The notes: generated from the letters alone by a model not told the origin. A stretch of DNA of 64,000 nt from Methylovirgula sp. 4M-Z18 (GCF_037890675.1 NZ_CP149574.1:4750874-4814873), one strand, 5' to 3'. Positions 45,131-54,587 are shown, numbered from the stretch's first letter. Program-made: numbers and translations.

Positions 45131-46297
45131 TCACACCGGCATGGCGGTTTCCACCAGCTTCGCCCAATAGCTCATCCCATACGGAATCAGCTCATCATTG
45201 AAATCATATTGCGGATGATGCAGCCCCGCGCTGTCGCCGTTGCCGGCGAAGATGAAGGCGCCGGGGCGGGCGAGGAGCATGTAGGAGAAATCTTCCGCGC
45301 CCATCATCGGCGGCATGGCAATATCCACCTTGTCGGCGCCGACGATCGTGCCGGCGATCTCGGCGGCGAAGTCCGTTTGGCTGGGGTGATTTTCGGTGAC
45401 AGGATAGCCGCGGTAATAGTGCACCTCGGCTTTGGCGCGGTGGGCGCGCGCGGTGAATTCCACGATCTCGCGTAAGCGCGCTTCGGCGCCCGCGCGCACC
45501 TCTTCGCGCAACGCGCGGATCGTGCCGGAGAGGCGCACCTTTTGCGGAATGACGTTGTAAGCATCGCCGCCGTGAAAGCAGGTGACCGAGACGACCACCG
45601 AGTCGAGCGGATCGATGGTGCGCGCGGCAATGGTCTGCAGCGCCACGACGATCTGCGAGCCGGCCACCACCGGGTCGATACATTGGTGCGGCTTGGCGGC
45701 ATGGCCGCCGCGCCCTTCGATATCGATGTCGAAACGGTCCGCCGCCGCCATCAGCGGGCCGGGCCTGAGCCCGAACGAGCCGACCGGCATGCCGGGCGCG
45801 TTGTGCATGCCATAGACTTCCTGCACGTTGAACCGCTCCATCAAGCCGTCTTCCACCATGGCGAGGCCACCGCCGCCGCCCTCTTCCGCCGGCTGGAAAA
45901 TCACCACGGCGGTGCCGTCGAAATTGCGGGTTTCGGTGAGATAGCGCGCGGCGCCGAGCAGCATGGCGGTGTGGCCGTCGTGGCCGCAGGCGTGCATCTT
46001 GCCCGCATTGCGCGATTTATAGGGCAGGTCGGTCGCTTCCAGAATCGGCAGCGCGTCCATGTCGGCGCGCAGGCCGATGGCGCGGCCGGTCCTGTCGCTG
46101 CGGCCCTTGATGACACCGACGACACCGGTGCGGCCAAGGCCGGTCACCACGTCGTCGCAGCCGAATGCGCGCAATTTTTCCGCGACGAGCCCGGCGGTGC
46201 GGTGCACGTCGTACAGCAATTCGGGATTTTGATGAATGTCGTGGCGCCAGCCTTTGACGTCGTCCGCCAATTCGGCAATTCGGTTGATGATGGGCAT
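45131..46297 (-). CDS. M20 amidohydrolase (hippurate hydrolase/IAA-amino acid hydrolase type)
   Basis: A 388-residue zinc amidohydrolase of the M20D group. Metal ligands appear in MHACGHDGHTAML, FQPAEEGGGG and MMGAEDFSYML; HHPQYDFND is the typical C-terminus. The dimerisation domain has GRGGHAAKPHQCIDPV. The family splits N-acyl amino acids. ATG 46297 is chosen (MPIINRIAELADDVKGWRHDIHQNPEL). A divergent LysR regulator is next to it and probably controls it. Confidence 0.93.
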   Translation of the reverse strand: MPIINRIAELADDVKGWRHDIHQNPELLYDVHRTAGLVAEKLRAFGCDDVVTGLGRTGVVGVIKGRSDRTGRAIGLRADMDALPILEATDLPYKSRNAGKMHACGHDGHTAMLLGAARYLTETRNFDGTAVVIFQPAEEGGGGGLAMVEDGLMERFNVQEVYGMHNAPGMPVGSFGLRPGPLMAAADRFDIDIEGRGGHAAKPHQCIDPVVAGSQIVVALQTIAARTIDPLDSVVVSVTCFHGGDAYNVIPQKVRLSGTIRALREEVRAGAEARLREIVEFTARAHRAKAEVHYYRGYPVTENHPSQTDFAAEIAGTIVGADKVDIAMPPMMGAEDFSYMLLARPGAFIFAGNGDSAGLHHPQYDFNDELIPYGMSYWAKLVETAMPV

Positions 46298-46385
46298 AGG
46301 GTTGAGCCTGTTGTCTCGCGTTAATATGGCTATATGATTGGCCGGTGGGCGCGAATTGTCCAGCAGCAACGAGGTTTTAGGGAAA

Positions 46386-47276
46386 ATGGCGCGTCGCTTG
46401 CCGCCCATGAAAAGTCTGCTTGCGTTCGAGGCCGCGGTGCGCACCGGCTCGATCCGCAAGGCGGCGCAAGAGCTCAATCTCGACCATTCGGTGGTGAGCC
46501 GGCATTTGCGCACGCTGCAGGAGCGCTTCGCGACGCCGATCTACACGAGCACCGCGCAGGGGATCCGGCCGACCGAGGCGGGGCTGGAATTTGCCGCGCA
46601 GGTCACGCGCTCGCTCGATCTCATCGGCAATGCGGCGGCGAAACTCACGAGCCCCGAGGAGGGCCTGGTGCTGCATGTGTGGTGCATGCCGGGCTTTGCC
46701 CTGCGCTGGCTCACGCCGCGCCTGCCGGCGCTGGCGAAATCGCTGCCCGGCGTCGAAATCCTGATCAAGCCGACGGACGAACTCGACGGCCTCGACAACG
46801 GCGCGGCCGATATCGATATCCGCTATGGCGCGCCGCGCTCGGCGTCGATTCAGATGGCGATTTTCGCCGAGCCTCTGGTCTATGCGGTCGCCTCGCCGGA
46901 TTGGGTGAGCCGCCACCCGATGCCCGAGGCGCCCGCCGATCTGTTGAAGGCGCAGCTCATCCACGAGGACACGACCGACCAGTGGCGCGACTGGTTCCGT
47001 TTGCACGACGTGACCCTGGCGAGCGCCCTGCACGGGACGCGGCTGTGGCAGGCGCATCTGTCGATCGAGGCGGCGAAGCTCGGCCAGGGCGTGGCGCTGG
47101 CCAATGATTTTCTCGTGCGCGAGGATCTGGCGCACGGCAGCCTGATCAAACTCGCCAGCCCCGGCGTGATGCTGAACCCCTACATGCTGCGCGCCCGCAA
47201 GGAACGCTGGGATGAACCGTCGATCCGGCGGTTCCGGACGTGGTTCATGCGCGAGGTGCAGAGTTTTGGGGTATAA
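46386..47276 (+). CDS. LysR-family regulator, GcvA-like
   Basis: A 296-residue regulator with the GcvA-type opening RRLPPMKSLLAFEAAVRTGSIRKAAQELNLDHSVVSRHLRTLQERF. The usual Thr or Gln at the recognition helix reads DHSVVSRH here. The effector domain follows (GLVLHVWCMPGFALRWLTPRLPAL, ADIDIRYG). ATG 46386 is taken with a GGGAAA site just upstream. It is divergent from the M20 gene across 88 bp, the standard layout for an activator and its target. Confidence 0.88.
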   Translation: MARRLPPMKSLLAFEAAVRTGSIRKAAQELNLDHSVVSRHLRTLQERFATPIYTSTAQGIRPTEAGLEFAAQVTRSLDLIGNAAAKLTSPEEGLVLHVWCMPGFALRWLTPRLPALAKSLPGVEILIKPTDELDGLDNGAADIDIRYGAPRSASIQMAIFAEPLVYAVASPDWVSRHPMPEAPADLLKAQLIHEDTTDQWRDWFRLHDVTLASALHGTRLWQAHLSIEAAKLGQGVALANDFLVREDLAHGSLIKLASPGVMLNPYMLRARKERWDEPSIRRFRTWFMREVQSFGV

Positions 47277-47318
47277 CGGCGTCGGAATACCGGATTAGGA
47301 CGAATGATGCCGCGCGAA

Positions 47319-47472
47319 TCCTTCTCCCATCGGGAGAAGGTGGCATGCGAAGCATGACGGATGAGGGGACATACGATCGATATTCGCCTCAATTTCGGCC
47401 GCAGCCTCTCTCGCCGGAGAGTCCCCTCATCCGACCGACTTCGTCGGCCACCTTCTCCCGATGGGAGAAGGG
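47319..47472. repeat. RIME-like paired repeat after the LysR gene
   Basis: The left module starts CCTTCTCCCATCGGGAGAAGG and ends GGATGAGGGG (to about 47368). The right module starts CCCCTCATCCGACCG (47423) and ends GATGGGAGAAGGG. The modules are inverted copies with a 50-nt centre, between convergent genes. Confidence 0.8.
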
Positions 47473-47491
47473 CGCGCGGCAATATTTGTGC

Positions 47492-48205
47492 TTATATCTT
47501 CGACACCGGCAGATCGCGTAAGAAAGCTCCCAGGTCGTCGGTGACGAAATCGATATAGGGCTCGCGGCCCGAACCGATCTCCCACGGCTCGCGATGGTCC
47601 TTCGCGCCCTTTTTTGGCGCGACCAAGGTCGTCGTCATGCCGCGCGCATGCGGGACGACGAGGTTCTTGGCAATGTCCTCGAACATCGCCGCCCTGGCCG
47701 GATCGACGCCGTGCGCCTCGAAGAAACGCAAATACGTCCGCTCGGCGGGTTTGGGCACGAAATCCGCGGCGACGATGTCGAAAATATCCTCGAACATCCG
47801 GGTAAGGCCGAGCTGCTCGGCGGTCTTCAGCGCATGCTCGCGCGACCCGTTGGTGAAAATCAGCTTGCGTCCCGGCAGGCGCAGGATCGCGCTGGCCAGA
47901 CTGTGATTGGGGTTGAGCGAGGAGCGGTCGATGTCATGCACGAACGCCAAGAACTCGTCGGCCGAAATCTCGTGCTCGGCCATCAGCCCGTTCAGCGTCG
48001 TGCCATAGGTCTGGTAATAATATTTTTGCAGCGCACGCGAGGTCAGGCCGTCGAGGCCGAACAGATGCATCAGAAACATGGTGATGCGCGCATCGATCTT
48101 CGGCCACAGATCCGAATCGGCCGGATAGAGCGTGTTGTCGAGATCGAAAACCCACGTGTCGACGTGACGGAAGGCGGTGTGAAGGGAACGCGGATGGTGG
48201 GTCAT
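47492..48205 (-). CDS. HAD-family pyrimidine 5'-nucleotidase
   Basis: A 237-residue haloacid dehalogenase-like phosphatase. The nucleophile motif VFDLDNTLYPADSDLWPKID is at about residues 18-37, motif II is FTNGSREHAL, and motif III/IV are PKPAERTYLRF and AMFEDIAKNL. The SDT1-like pyrimidine nucleotidase group has this pattern. It dephosphorylates UMP or CMP-type nucleotides. It precedes argB in the order common to rhizobia. Confidence 0.9.
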   Translation of the reverse strand: MTHHPRSLHTAFRHVDTWVFDLDNTLYPADSDLWPKIDARITMFLMHLFGLDGLTSRALQKYYYQTYGTTLNGLMAEHEISADEFLAFVHDIDRSSLNPNHSLASAILRLPGRKLIFTNGSREHALKTAEQLGLTRMFEDIFDIVAADFVPKPAERTYLRFFEAHGVDPARAAMFEDIAKNLVVPHARGMTTTLVAPKKGAKDHREPWEIGSGREPYIDFVTDDLGAFLRDLPVSKI

Positions 48206-48229
48206 GGGCTATAAACTTTAGTCAATTTC

Positions 48230-48420
48230 GCCCTTCTCCTCGTAAGGGAGAAGATGGCACGCGATAGCGCGACGAATAAGGGCGCTTGCACGTGAAAGGA
48301 TCAAAGATACTCTCGATGGGCGAAACGTTAAGAGAAATTGCTCACCTAGTCGCAAGTCCCTCATCTGCTTCACTTCGTTCGGTCCCCTCGCCCACGGCTT
48401 TGTCGCGGGCGAGGGGGACG
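48230..48420. repeat. Diverged RIME-like repeat pair upstream of the HAD gene
   Basis: GCCCTTCTCCTCGTAAGGGAGAAG begins the left part, followed by GCACGCGATAGCGCGACG. The right part has CCCTCATCTGC...CTTCGTTCGGTCC and CCCTCGCCCACGG...CGCGGGCGAGGGGG. It is more diverged than the other copies and fills the argB-HAD gap. Confidence 0.6.
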
Positions 48421-48427
48421 ATCAGCC

Positions 48428-49312
48428 TTACTTCGTGATCAGCGTGCCGGCGCCGTGGTCGGTGAAGAGCTCCACCAGCACCGCGTGCGGGACCTTGCCG
48501 TCGAGAATGACCACGCCTTCGACGCCCTGTTCCAGTGCGTAGATGCAGGTCTCGACTTTCGGGATCATGCCGCCGGTGATCGTGCCGTCGGCGATGAGGC
48601 CGCGAATGTCGTCGACTTTTAGCTCCTTGATCAGCTGCTTGTTCTTGTCGAGCACGCCGGGCACATCGGTCAGGAACAGCAGGCGCTTGGCGCCGAGCGC
48701 GCCGGCGATCGCCCCGGCGAACGTATCGGCGTTCACGTTATAGGTCTCGCCATCCTTGCCCTGCGCGACCGGCGCCAGGACCGGAATGAGCTCGCGGCCG
48801 AGAACCTGGTCGAGCACGGTGGAATCGACATAGGCCGGCTCGCCGACGAAGCCGAGATCGACGATCTGCTCGATGTTGGAATCGGTGTCATAGACGGTGC
48901 GCGTCACCTTGGTGGCGGTGACCATATTGCCGTCCTTGCCGCACAGGCCGATGGCGCGGCCGCCTTCGGCATTGATGAAGCCGACGATCTGTTTGTTGAT
49001 CGCGCCGGCCAACACCATTTCGACGATCTCGATGGTCGCCTTGTCGGTGATGCGCAGGCCGGCGGAAAACTCGCTCTTGATGCCGAGCTTCGTCAGCATG
49101 GCGCCGATCTGCGGGCCGCCGCCATGCACCACAACCGGATTGATGCCGGACTGTTCCAGCATCACCATGTCCCGGGCAAAGTCGCGCGCGACCTTTTCGT
49201 CGCCCATGGCATGGCCGCCGTATTTCACCACGACGATCGCGTCGTCGTAGCGCAGCATGTGCGGCAATGCCTGGGTGAGAATTTCCGCCTGTTTCTGAGG
49301 ACTATCGTTCAT
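48428..49312 (-). CDS. argB: Acetylglutamate kinase
   Basis: A 294-residue amino acid kinase for the second step of arginine synthesis. It has [12 protein letters not shown] (phosphate-binding), [25 protein letters not shown] and [18 protein letters not shown]. Family members are allosterically inhibited by arginine. Start ATG 49312 ([19 protein letters not shown]) is preferred; a longer frame adds residues unlike the family. The order with ysxC and yidC is the rhizobial norm. Confidence 0.96.
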   Translation of the reverse strand: MNDSPQKQAEILTQALPHMLRYDDAIVVVKYGGHAMGDEKVARDFARDMVMLEQSGINPVVVHGGGPQIGAMLTKLGIKSEFSAGLRITDKATIEIVEMVLAGAINKQIVGFINAEGGRAIGLCGKDGNMVTATKVTRTVYDTDSNIEQIVDLGFVGEPAYVDSTVLDQVLGRELIPVLAPVAQGKDGETYNVNADTFAGAIAGALGAKRLLFLTDVPGVLDKNKQLIKELKVDDIRGLIADGTITGGMIPKVETCIYALEQGVEGVVILDGKVPHAVLVELFTDHGAGTLITK

Positions 49313-49366
49313 GAAGCATGTCCGAGGTGGGAAAAATCGCTTAGGGACAGGACCCCAGCACAAACA

Positions 49367-50017
49367 TCATAAGCCGCGTTCGTGCAACATTTTCATGATG
49401 GCGGCGCGCAATTCGGCAATGCCGTCGCCTTTTTCGGAGGAGGTGAAGATCACCTCCGGATAGGCGGCGGGGTGCTTCTTCAGCGCCTCCAGCGTCGCCT
49501 CGATGCGTGGGCCCACGTCGGCCTTTTTCACCTCGTCGAGCTTGGTCAGCACGACCTGGTAGGACATGGCGGCGGCGTCCAGCGTTTCCAGCATCTGGTG
49601 ATCGGCCTCTTTCAGGCCATGGCGGCCGTCGATCAGCACGAAGACCCGGGCGAGCGTGATGCGGCCGCGCAGATAACCGCGCATCAGCCGCGTCCATTGG
49701 GAGATCTTGTCCTTCGACACTTTGGCATAGCCATAGCCTGGCATGTCGACGAGGCGCAGGCGGTCGTTCAGGTTGAAGAAATTCAATTGCTGAGTGCGGC
49801 CCGGCGTGTGCGACGTGCGCGCCAGCGTCTTGCGATTGGTCAGCGCATTGAGCAGCGAGGACTTGCCGACATTCGAGCGCCCGGCAAAGGCGATCTCGGG
49901 GGGGCCGAGCGGCGGCAAGCCGTCAATCTTGCTCGCCGCCCAGATAAAATCGCAGGGGCCTGCGAACAACATGCGCCCCTGCTCGGCAAAATCGGGAAGA
50001 ACCTGCGCTTCGCTCAC
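49367..50017 (-). CDS. ysxC: Ribosome biogenesis GTPase YsxC/EngB
   Basis: A 216-residue GTPase for late 50S assembly. G1 is GRSNVGKSS, G2 text RTSHTPGRTQQLNFF, G3 DMPGYGYAKV and G4 TKLD. The length is usual. Its start overlaps the yidC stop by four bases, showing translational coupling in the rpmH-rnpA-yidC-ysxC-argB run. Confidence 0.96.
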   Translation of the reverse strand: MSEAQVLPDFAEQGRMLFAGPCDFIWAASKIDGLPPLGPPEIAFAGRSNVGKSSLLNALTNRKTLARTSHTPGRTQQLNFFNLNDRLRLVDMPGYGYAKVSKDKISQWTRLMRGYLRGRITLARVFVLIDGRHGLKEADHQMLETLDAAAMSYQVVLTKLDEVKKADVGPRIEATLEALKKHPAAYPEVIFTSSEKGDGIAELRAAIMKMLHERGL

Positions 50018-51882
50018 GTATCCGCCTGCTTCGGCTTGTTCAAGCCGATCATCCCGCGCAAGTTGTCGAACAGTTCGACCTTTCCGCCTGCCTGCCTGAT
50101 GATGTAGCTCTGCTGAATGATGCTGAGCAGGTTGTTCCAGACGTAATAGATCGTCAGACCGGCCGGCAGGTTGCTCATGAAGAAGGTGAACACGATCGGC
50201 ATATAGGTGAACATCTGCTTCTGCACCGGGTCGGTCGGTTCCGGATTCATCTTCATCTGCAGGAACATCGTGAAGCCCATCAGCACCGGCCAGGGGCCGA
50301 GCGACAGAGCGTGTCCGATAACGGGGAGTTGCTCGAAGTAGGGGATGTGCACCGGATCGAAGGGCAGGAGGCCGAACAGGTTGAAGATGTTGAGTGGGTC
50401 GGGGACTGAGAGGTCTTTGACCCAGCCGAAGAACGGCGCATGGCGCAATTCGATCGTGATGTAGATAACTTTGACGAGCGCCAGGAACACCGGGATCGTG
50501 ACAAGCATCGGCAAGCAGCCGGCGAGCGGGTTCACCTTCTCGCGCTTGTACAATTCCATGGTTTCCTGCTGCTGCTTCACCTTGTCGTCGGGATAGCGCT
50601 CCTTGATCGCCTGCATCTGCGGCTGCAGCGCCTTCATGCGCGCCATCGACTGATAGGAACGGTTGGCAAGCGGGAACAGCACCGCCTTGATGATGACGGT
50701 CAGCGCCATGATCGCGAGGCCGAAATTGCCGACGATGCCGTAGATGCGGATAAGGAGATACATCAGCGGCTTGACCACGATGCCGAACCAGCCCCAGTCG
50801 ATCATCAGATCGAAATTGCGGATCTTGTCGGCGGTCTCGTAATGGTCGAGCGCATCGATTTCCTTGGCGCCGACGAAGGCCTTGGTCGTGACGTCGACAC
50901 TGGTGTTGGGCGCCAGAACCTGCGCGTCGTTGATCGTGTCGGCCTGGTAATTGCGCAGCTTGTTCTTTTCTTCCGCTCTCACGGTCGGGTCGGCCATGCG
51001 GGTGATGTCGCTCGCCCAGGTCTGGAACCGACCCTTCACATGGGTCTGATTGTCGGGAATGACTGCCGTGGTCCAGAACCGGTCGGTAAAGCCGATCCAG
51101 CCGCCATTGCCGTCGGCAGCATCCTGGGTGGCCTTGGCCTCGGGGCCCTCGGCATTCTTGTCCAATTGCGCGTAAGTCGCCTGCTGCAATTTGGACTCGC
51201 CGAGGACGCCGATCAGGCCTTCAAACACACTCGCATAGGGGCTCACCGGCATGCTATGCCGGGTGACGAGCGCGTAATGGTTGAGCGCGACATCGGCGCT
51301 CCCCTTGTTTTCGACGCTGTCCTTGACCGTGAACATATATTGGTCGTCGACGCTGATCAGGCGCTTGAAGACGAGGCCCTGGCCGTTGTCATAAGTCAAC
51401 GTGACGGGTTTTTCCGGGGTCAGCGTGTCGCTGTCGGCGGTCCACAGCGTATTCTTGTCTGGCATCTGCTTGGCGGCGGCGCCGGCGGCGACAAAGCCCA
51501 TTTCAACATAATAGGCGTTCGGCGCGCCGGCCGGCGACAGCAGGCTCACGAGCGGGCTGTCGGGCTGGATGGTCTCGTGATAGGTCTTGAGCGACATATC
51601 GTCGATGCGGCCACCCTTGAGCGCGATCGTGCCCTTGAGATTGCGCGTGTTGACGGTGACTCGGGGGCTGAGCGCCAAAGCGTCGTCGCGGCTGAGCTGC
51701 GGCTCGCTTGAAGCCTGCGGCACCTGGCCATTGGCGATCGCAATCGCCTTGGCCTGCTGCTGGACCTCTTCCTGCTTGACGACTTGCGCCTGATGGGTCT
51801 TGTCGGCGTAATAGGTCCAGCCAAACAGAACGAGACCCGACAGGATCATCGCGAGATAGAGATTCTTTTTGTCCTCGTTCAT
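50014..51882 (-). CDS. yidC: Membrane protein insertase YidC
   Basis: A 622-residue inner-membrane insertase (Oxa1 family). The N-terminal membrane anchor is LAMILSGLVLFGWTYYADKT; a large periplasmic beta-sandwich domain spans about 60-360; the conserved five-helix core has MKALQPQMQAIKERYPDDKVKQQQETMELYKREKVNPLAGCLPML cut across helix 2 and its loop. It inserts respiratory and other proteins with or without Sec. The family's small yidD gene, often beside rnpA, is absent between rnpA and yidC here. Confidence 0.97.
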   Translation of the reverse strand: MNEDKKNLYLAMILSGLVLFGWTYYADKTHQAQVVKQEEVQQQAKAIAIANGQVPQASSEPQLSRDDALALSPRVTVNTRNLKGTIALKGGRIDDMSLKTYHETIQPDSPLVSLLSPAGAPNAYYVEMGFVAAGAAAKQMPDKNTLWTADSDTLTPEKPVTLTYDNGQGLVFKRLISVDDQYMFTVKDSVENKGSADVALNHYALVTRHSMPVSPYASVFEGLIGVLGESKLQQATYAQLDKNAEGPEAKATQDAADGNGGWIGFTDRFWTTAVIPDNQTHVKGRFQTWASDITRMADPTVRAEEKNKLRNYQADTINDAQVLAPNTSVDVTTKAFVGAKEIDALDHYETADKIRNFDLMIDWGWFGIVVKPLMYLLIRIYGIVGNFGLAIMALTVIIKAVLFPLANRSYQSMARMKALQPQMQAIKERYPDDKVKQQQETMELYKREKVNPLAGCLPMLVTIPVFLALVKVIYITIELRHAPFFGWVKDLSVPDPLNIFNLFGLLPFDPVHIPYFEQLPVIGHALSLGPWPVLMGFTMFLQMKMNPEPTDPVQKQMFTYMPIVFTFFMSNLPAGLTIYYVWNNLLSIIQQSYIIRQAGGKVELFDNLRGMIGLNKPKQADT

Positions 51883-51941
51883 GCTCTTCGACCTGATCTG
51901 AAAGTTGCCGCGACCAATCCGCCCCAGGCCGTCGGCGCTTT

Positions 51942-52385
51942 TTATTTAATTGACTTAACTGAGTTTTTTGCCTTTTTACGGGCGTTGCCCGGCCCCGATT
52001 TGGCATGCGGCAGCCGGACCAGCGCCTGCCTCAACGCCTCTTGCAGCGCCGCGAATGGCGCGTGCAGCGCGGCCTCGCGCGCAACGACCACATAATCGTG
52101 GCCTTTTTGCGCGGGCAGATCGGTGAGACGCAAGACTTCGCGCAGGCGCCTGCGGATCCGGTTGCGCACGACGGCATTGCCGACCTTCTTGGTCACGGTG
52201 AGACCAAAGCGCGGCAGGCTGTCCGGTGCATGCGCCGCCATTTGCACCGTGAAGGGCGGCAGATGGCAGCGACGCCCAGTGGCGGCATGCACGAAATCCC
52301 GACGCACCTTTAGCCGCTCCGGCGGGGCCGGGCGGCTGGTAACATGCGAGGAACTCGCTTCGTCTGTCGTGTTGGCCGGAGCCAT
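51942..52385 (-). CDS. rnpA: Ribonuclease P protein component
   Basis: A 147-residue basic protein that pairs with the M1 RNA to process tRNA 5' ends. The RNR motif is present in GNAVVRNRIRRRLREVLRL, with RFGLTVTKKVG before it. It has longer N- and C-terminal tails than E. coli RnpA. The rpmH gene lies 48 nt upstream on the same strand. Confidence 0.94.
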   Translation of the reverse strand: MAPANTTDEASSSHVTSRPAPPERLKVRRDFVHAATGRRCHLPPFTVQMAAHAPDSLPRFGLTVTKKVGNAVVRNRIRRRLREVLRLTDLPAQKGHDYVVVAREAALHAPFAALQEALRQALVRLPHAKSGPGNARKKAKNSVKSIK

Positions 52386-52433
52386 GCTGGGCGCGTGTCC
52401 TTTATTTAAAAAAACAACGCGCTTGCGAGCCGT

Positions 52434-52568
52434 TTAGGCCGACAGGCGCTTGCGGCCGCGCGCACGGCGGGCAGCGATCACGGCGCGGCCGCCGACGGTG
52501 GCCATGCGTGCGCGGAAGCCGTGGCGGCGCTTGCGCACGAGTTTGCTGGGTTGATATGTCCGTTTCAC
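52434..52568 (-). CDS. rpmH: 50S ribosomal protein L34
   Basis: The 44-residue L34 protein [20 protein letters not shown]... ends GRKRLSA. It starts at GTG 52568, with GGAG 8 nt upstream; the longer open frame is spurious. It leads the transcription unit that continues with rnpA, yidC, ysxC and argB. Confidence 0.98.
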   Translation of the reverse strand: MKRTYQPSKLVRKRRHGFRARMATVGGRAVIAARRARGRKRLSA

Positions 52569-52697
52569 GGGATCCACTCCGGTCTTAAATACACAACGCG
52601 CGCCTTTAGAAACCCCACCGGGCTCTGCTGTCCTCACGCTGCTCAAAGGTAAAGGATTCAGGTCGAACGACCCTCGCGAGCCGAAATCTGAGCGGCG

Positions 52698-52727
52698 CAT
52701 ATAGGGGCAAGCACGGCCGGAAGTCAA
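52698..52727 (-). promoter_or_regulatory. rpmH promoter
   Basis: On the minus strand TTGACT (52727-52722) and TATATG (52703-52698) are separated by 18 bp, about 130 nt before the rpmH start. It fits a housekeeping sigma promoter for a ribosomal protein operon. Confidence 0.65.
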
Positions 52728-52821
52728 CGAAAAGCCGCGCCTTTCTTGCACGCGGCTCCCGCGGTCGCGCGGGAAACACCGTTAACCGCCTGCCTTTGCT
52801 TTGGAAATGGCGATTTTAAGC

Positions 52822-53130
52822 CTATTCGACCACCGTGCCCATGATCCAATAGCAGTCGAAATCGCCGCTCAGACGGACACAGGAGAAGGGCGGCTGCTTT
52901 TGCTCGATCGTCACTTTCAGCCCGCGCACCAGGCGCTGGCAGGCGCCCGAACTCTCCTTGCCCTTAACGAAGGTATCGGCGGCGGCGGCGCTCTTGGCCT
53001 GTAGGTCGTAGGCTTTTTTGATATCGGCGACGCTGCGACAGGCGACCGCACTATCGGTGACGGCGGCGTTTTGCGCCGCCGCCGCGCCGGCGAGCATCAC
53101 GAAAGGAAGGCAAGCAAACAGCAGCTTCAT
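52822..53130 (-). CDS. Small secreted cysteine-containing protein
   Basis: A 102-residue hypothetical protein with a signal peptide (MKLLFACLPFVMLAGAAAAQ, cleavage near 20). The mature part has four cysteines (VACRS, GACQRL, FSCVRL, FDCYWI) that could make two disulphides. ATG 53130 is chosen with GAGG 8 nt upstream. I do not recognise a family. It is isolated between rpmH and other small genes. Confidence 0.65.
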   Translation of the reverse strand: MKLLFACLPFVMLAGAAAAQNAAVTDSAVACRSVADIKKAYDLQAKSAAAADTFVKGKESSGACQRLVRGLKVTIEQKQPPFSCVRLSGDFDCYWIMGTVVE

Positions 53131-53323
53131 GGTCAAAGCCTCATCAAAGTCCCGTTAAAGCAGATGCACCATCATGCCCTAAGACGGAGGCCGGTTTCAA
53201 TCCTGCCCGCCTGAAGCGGTAAGCAGCGGTCTAAGCGCCGGATTTTCGGCGCTCATCCCGCATCGAACCACCGCGGCCTGCTGCGATTTGCCGCGGAATG
53301 GACATGGTGTGCTCTTTTTGCGG

Positions 53324-53584
53324 TTACCGCCGGCCGGGTACGGAATTGACCCCGGCGCGGATCAGGATGTCCTCGGCCTCGGACGGCAAGATGGCTTCCG
53401 GATCCGGCCGGCGATCCGGATGGGCGCCGTCGCCTGCATGGATGTGCGGCTGCGCATCGGCGATCGCCGTTTCCAATTTGCCGATACGGGCGGCAAGCTC
53501 CTCGAGCTTGCGTTCGATCTGATCCTGTCCGGCTTTAAAGCTCTTGAGCTGCTCCAGCAGCAGGGTTTCAATCTCACTGGCCAT
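53324..53584 (-). CDS. Small coiled-coil hypothetical protein
   Basis: An 86-residue protein starting at ATG 53584 (MASEIETLLLEQLKSFKAGQDQIERKLEELAARIGKLETAI reads as one coiled coil). The tail HIHAGDGAHPDRRPDPEAILPSEAEDILIRAGV is less ordered. AAAGGG precedes the start. Its function is unknown. Confidence 0.55.
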   Translation of the reverse strand: MASEIETLLLEQLKSFKAGQDQIERKLEELAARIGKLETAIADAQPHIHAGDGAHPDRRPDPEAILPSEAEDILIRAGVNSVPGRR

Positions 53585-53747
53585 GAACGGCCCTTTCTGT
53601 CGCGCACGTGCTTCGAACGCCCCGCAAGCCAAGCCGCGGGGAAGAAGCCGCACTTAATAAAGATAGCGCGGCTTTCGGAATTTTCGCAATGTGTCTCATG
53701 GCGAATCGGGCTGTTTCCGGCGCTTTTCCGGTTAGGCTGGGGAGCGG

Positions 53748-53861
53748 TTAGGCGGCGGCCAAGGGATTCAGCAACGGAACGCCAGCACCTTTAAAATCGG
53801 CGAGGTTACGGGTCACGACCCTCATGTCCGGTTGTTCGAGCGAAAACTGCCTGATGTGGCC
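53748..53861 (-). pseudogene. C-terminal remnant of a VapC-type PIN toxin
   Basis: Translating the minus strand from 53861 gives GHIRQFSLEQPDMRVVTRN followed by LADFKGAGVPLLNPLAAA and a stop at 53748. The VTRN-x2-DF-x4-G-x-P-x2-NP pattern is the standard C-terminus of VapC PIN-domain ribonucleases. The rest of the toxin and its antitoxin are missing; the RelE gene occupies the expected place immediately upstream, in the same frame, with its stop just before the fragment. Confidence 0.75.
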
Positions 53862-53864
53862 AAC

Positions 53865-54152
53865 TTATGAACCTTCTGGAGGCCATTGCTGCGCTCCGTG
53901 CAGCACGCGTAAAATCGTTACGACACGCTCATTTTCAGTGTAGATGACCACATAGTTTTTCCTAACAACCATTTCCCGAGTCCCTGGAACCCGTCCGGAA
54001 CGGTAGAGTTTGGGATGCTCTGGCAAGAGCGCTGCTTTGTCCTCAAGATCGTCTTTCAATCGCTGAGCAGCGGCTGGGTTGTCATCCGAAATATAATCGA
54101 TGATCGCCAGGAGATCGGCGCGGGCCGCTTCTTTCCATTCAAGAACGGGCAC
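53865..54152 (-). CDS. RelE/ParE-family toxin
   Basis: A 95-residue toxin: MPVLEWKEAARADLLAIIDYISDDNPAAAQRL is the family N-terminus and VVRKNYVVIYTENERVVTILRVLHGAQQWP the C-terminal core. Toxins of this group are ribosome-dependent mRNA interferases (RelE) or gyrase poisons (ParE), and sequence alone does not decide. It follows the antitoxin gene with a 14-nt overlap. Confidence 0.9.
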   Translation of the reverse strand: MPVLEWKEAARADLLAIIDYISDDNPAAAQRLKDDLEDKAALLPEHPKLYRSGRVPGTREMVVRKNYVVIYTENERVVTILRVLHGAQQWPPEGS

Positions 54153-54435
54153 GATGCTTCCGATTGATCAAAGCCTGCGCTTCATCCATCACCCGATCGT
54201 GCGGCACGGTTGGCCTTGTATCGTCCATTGCTTCTCTCACCTTGGCGCGGAACCACGCGTCGTAAGCATCCGGGTCGGCAGTCAAAGCTGCGGGCAAGCC
54301 GCCTTCTTTGACGACTCGCGCCAAGAGAATACGCACCGCATCGGAGATCGTCAGACCGAAATTGGCGAGCTTTTCGGTTGCATCCGCCTTCAAATCATCA
54401 TCCACTCGAACATGGAGCATGGAGGTCTGAGCCAT
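54139..54435 (-). CDS. RelB/DinJ-family antitoxin
   Basis: A 98-residue antitoxin with an N-terminal ribbon-helix-helix (MAQTSMLHVRVDDDLKADATEKLANFGLTISDAVRILLARVV) and a C-terminal toxin-binding tail. DinJ-type proteins neutralise RelE/YafQ-type toxins and repress their own operon. It is the first gene of the pair and overlaps the toxin by 14 nt. Confidence 0.9.
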   Translation of the reverse strand: MAQTSMLHVRVDDDLKADATEKLANFGLTISDAVRILLARVVKEGGLPAALTADPDAYDAWFRAKVREAMDDTRPTVPHDRVMDEAQALINRKHRARS

Positions 54436-54587
54436 GAGGAATCTCCTACTATCCGCCGGATAATATGTATCTCAATTGAGATACTTGCAACTTCAGAATC
54501 CATGCGGCGGAAATCTTCGCAGTGCGGCGCGATCATCCTGCCGCAAACCATTGATCCTTGACTCCTATTCGCAGATCGCCAATACTA

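Noticed and set aside
51883-51941. A yidD gene between rnpA and yidC
   Set aside because: The gap is only 59 nt, too short for the family.
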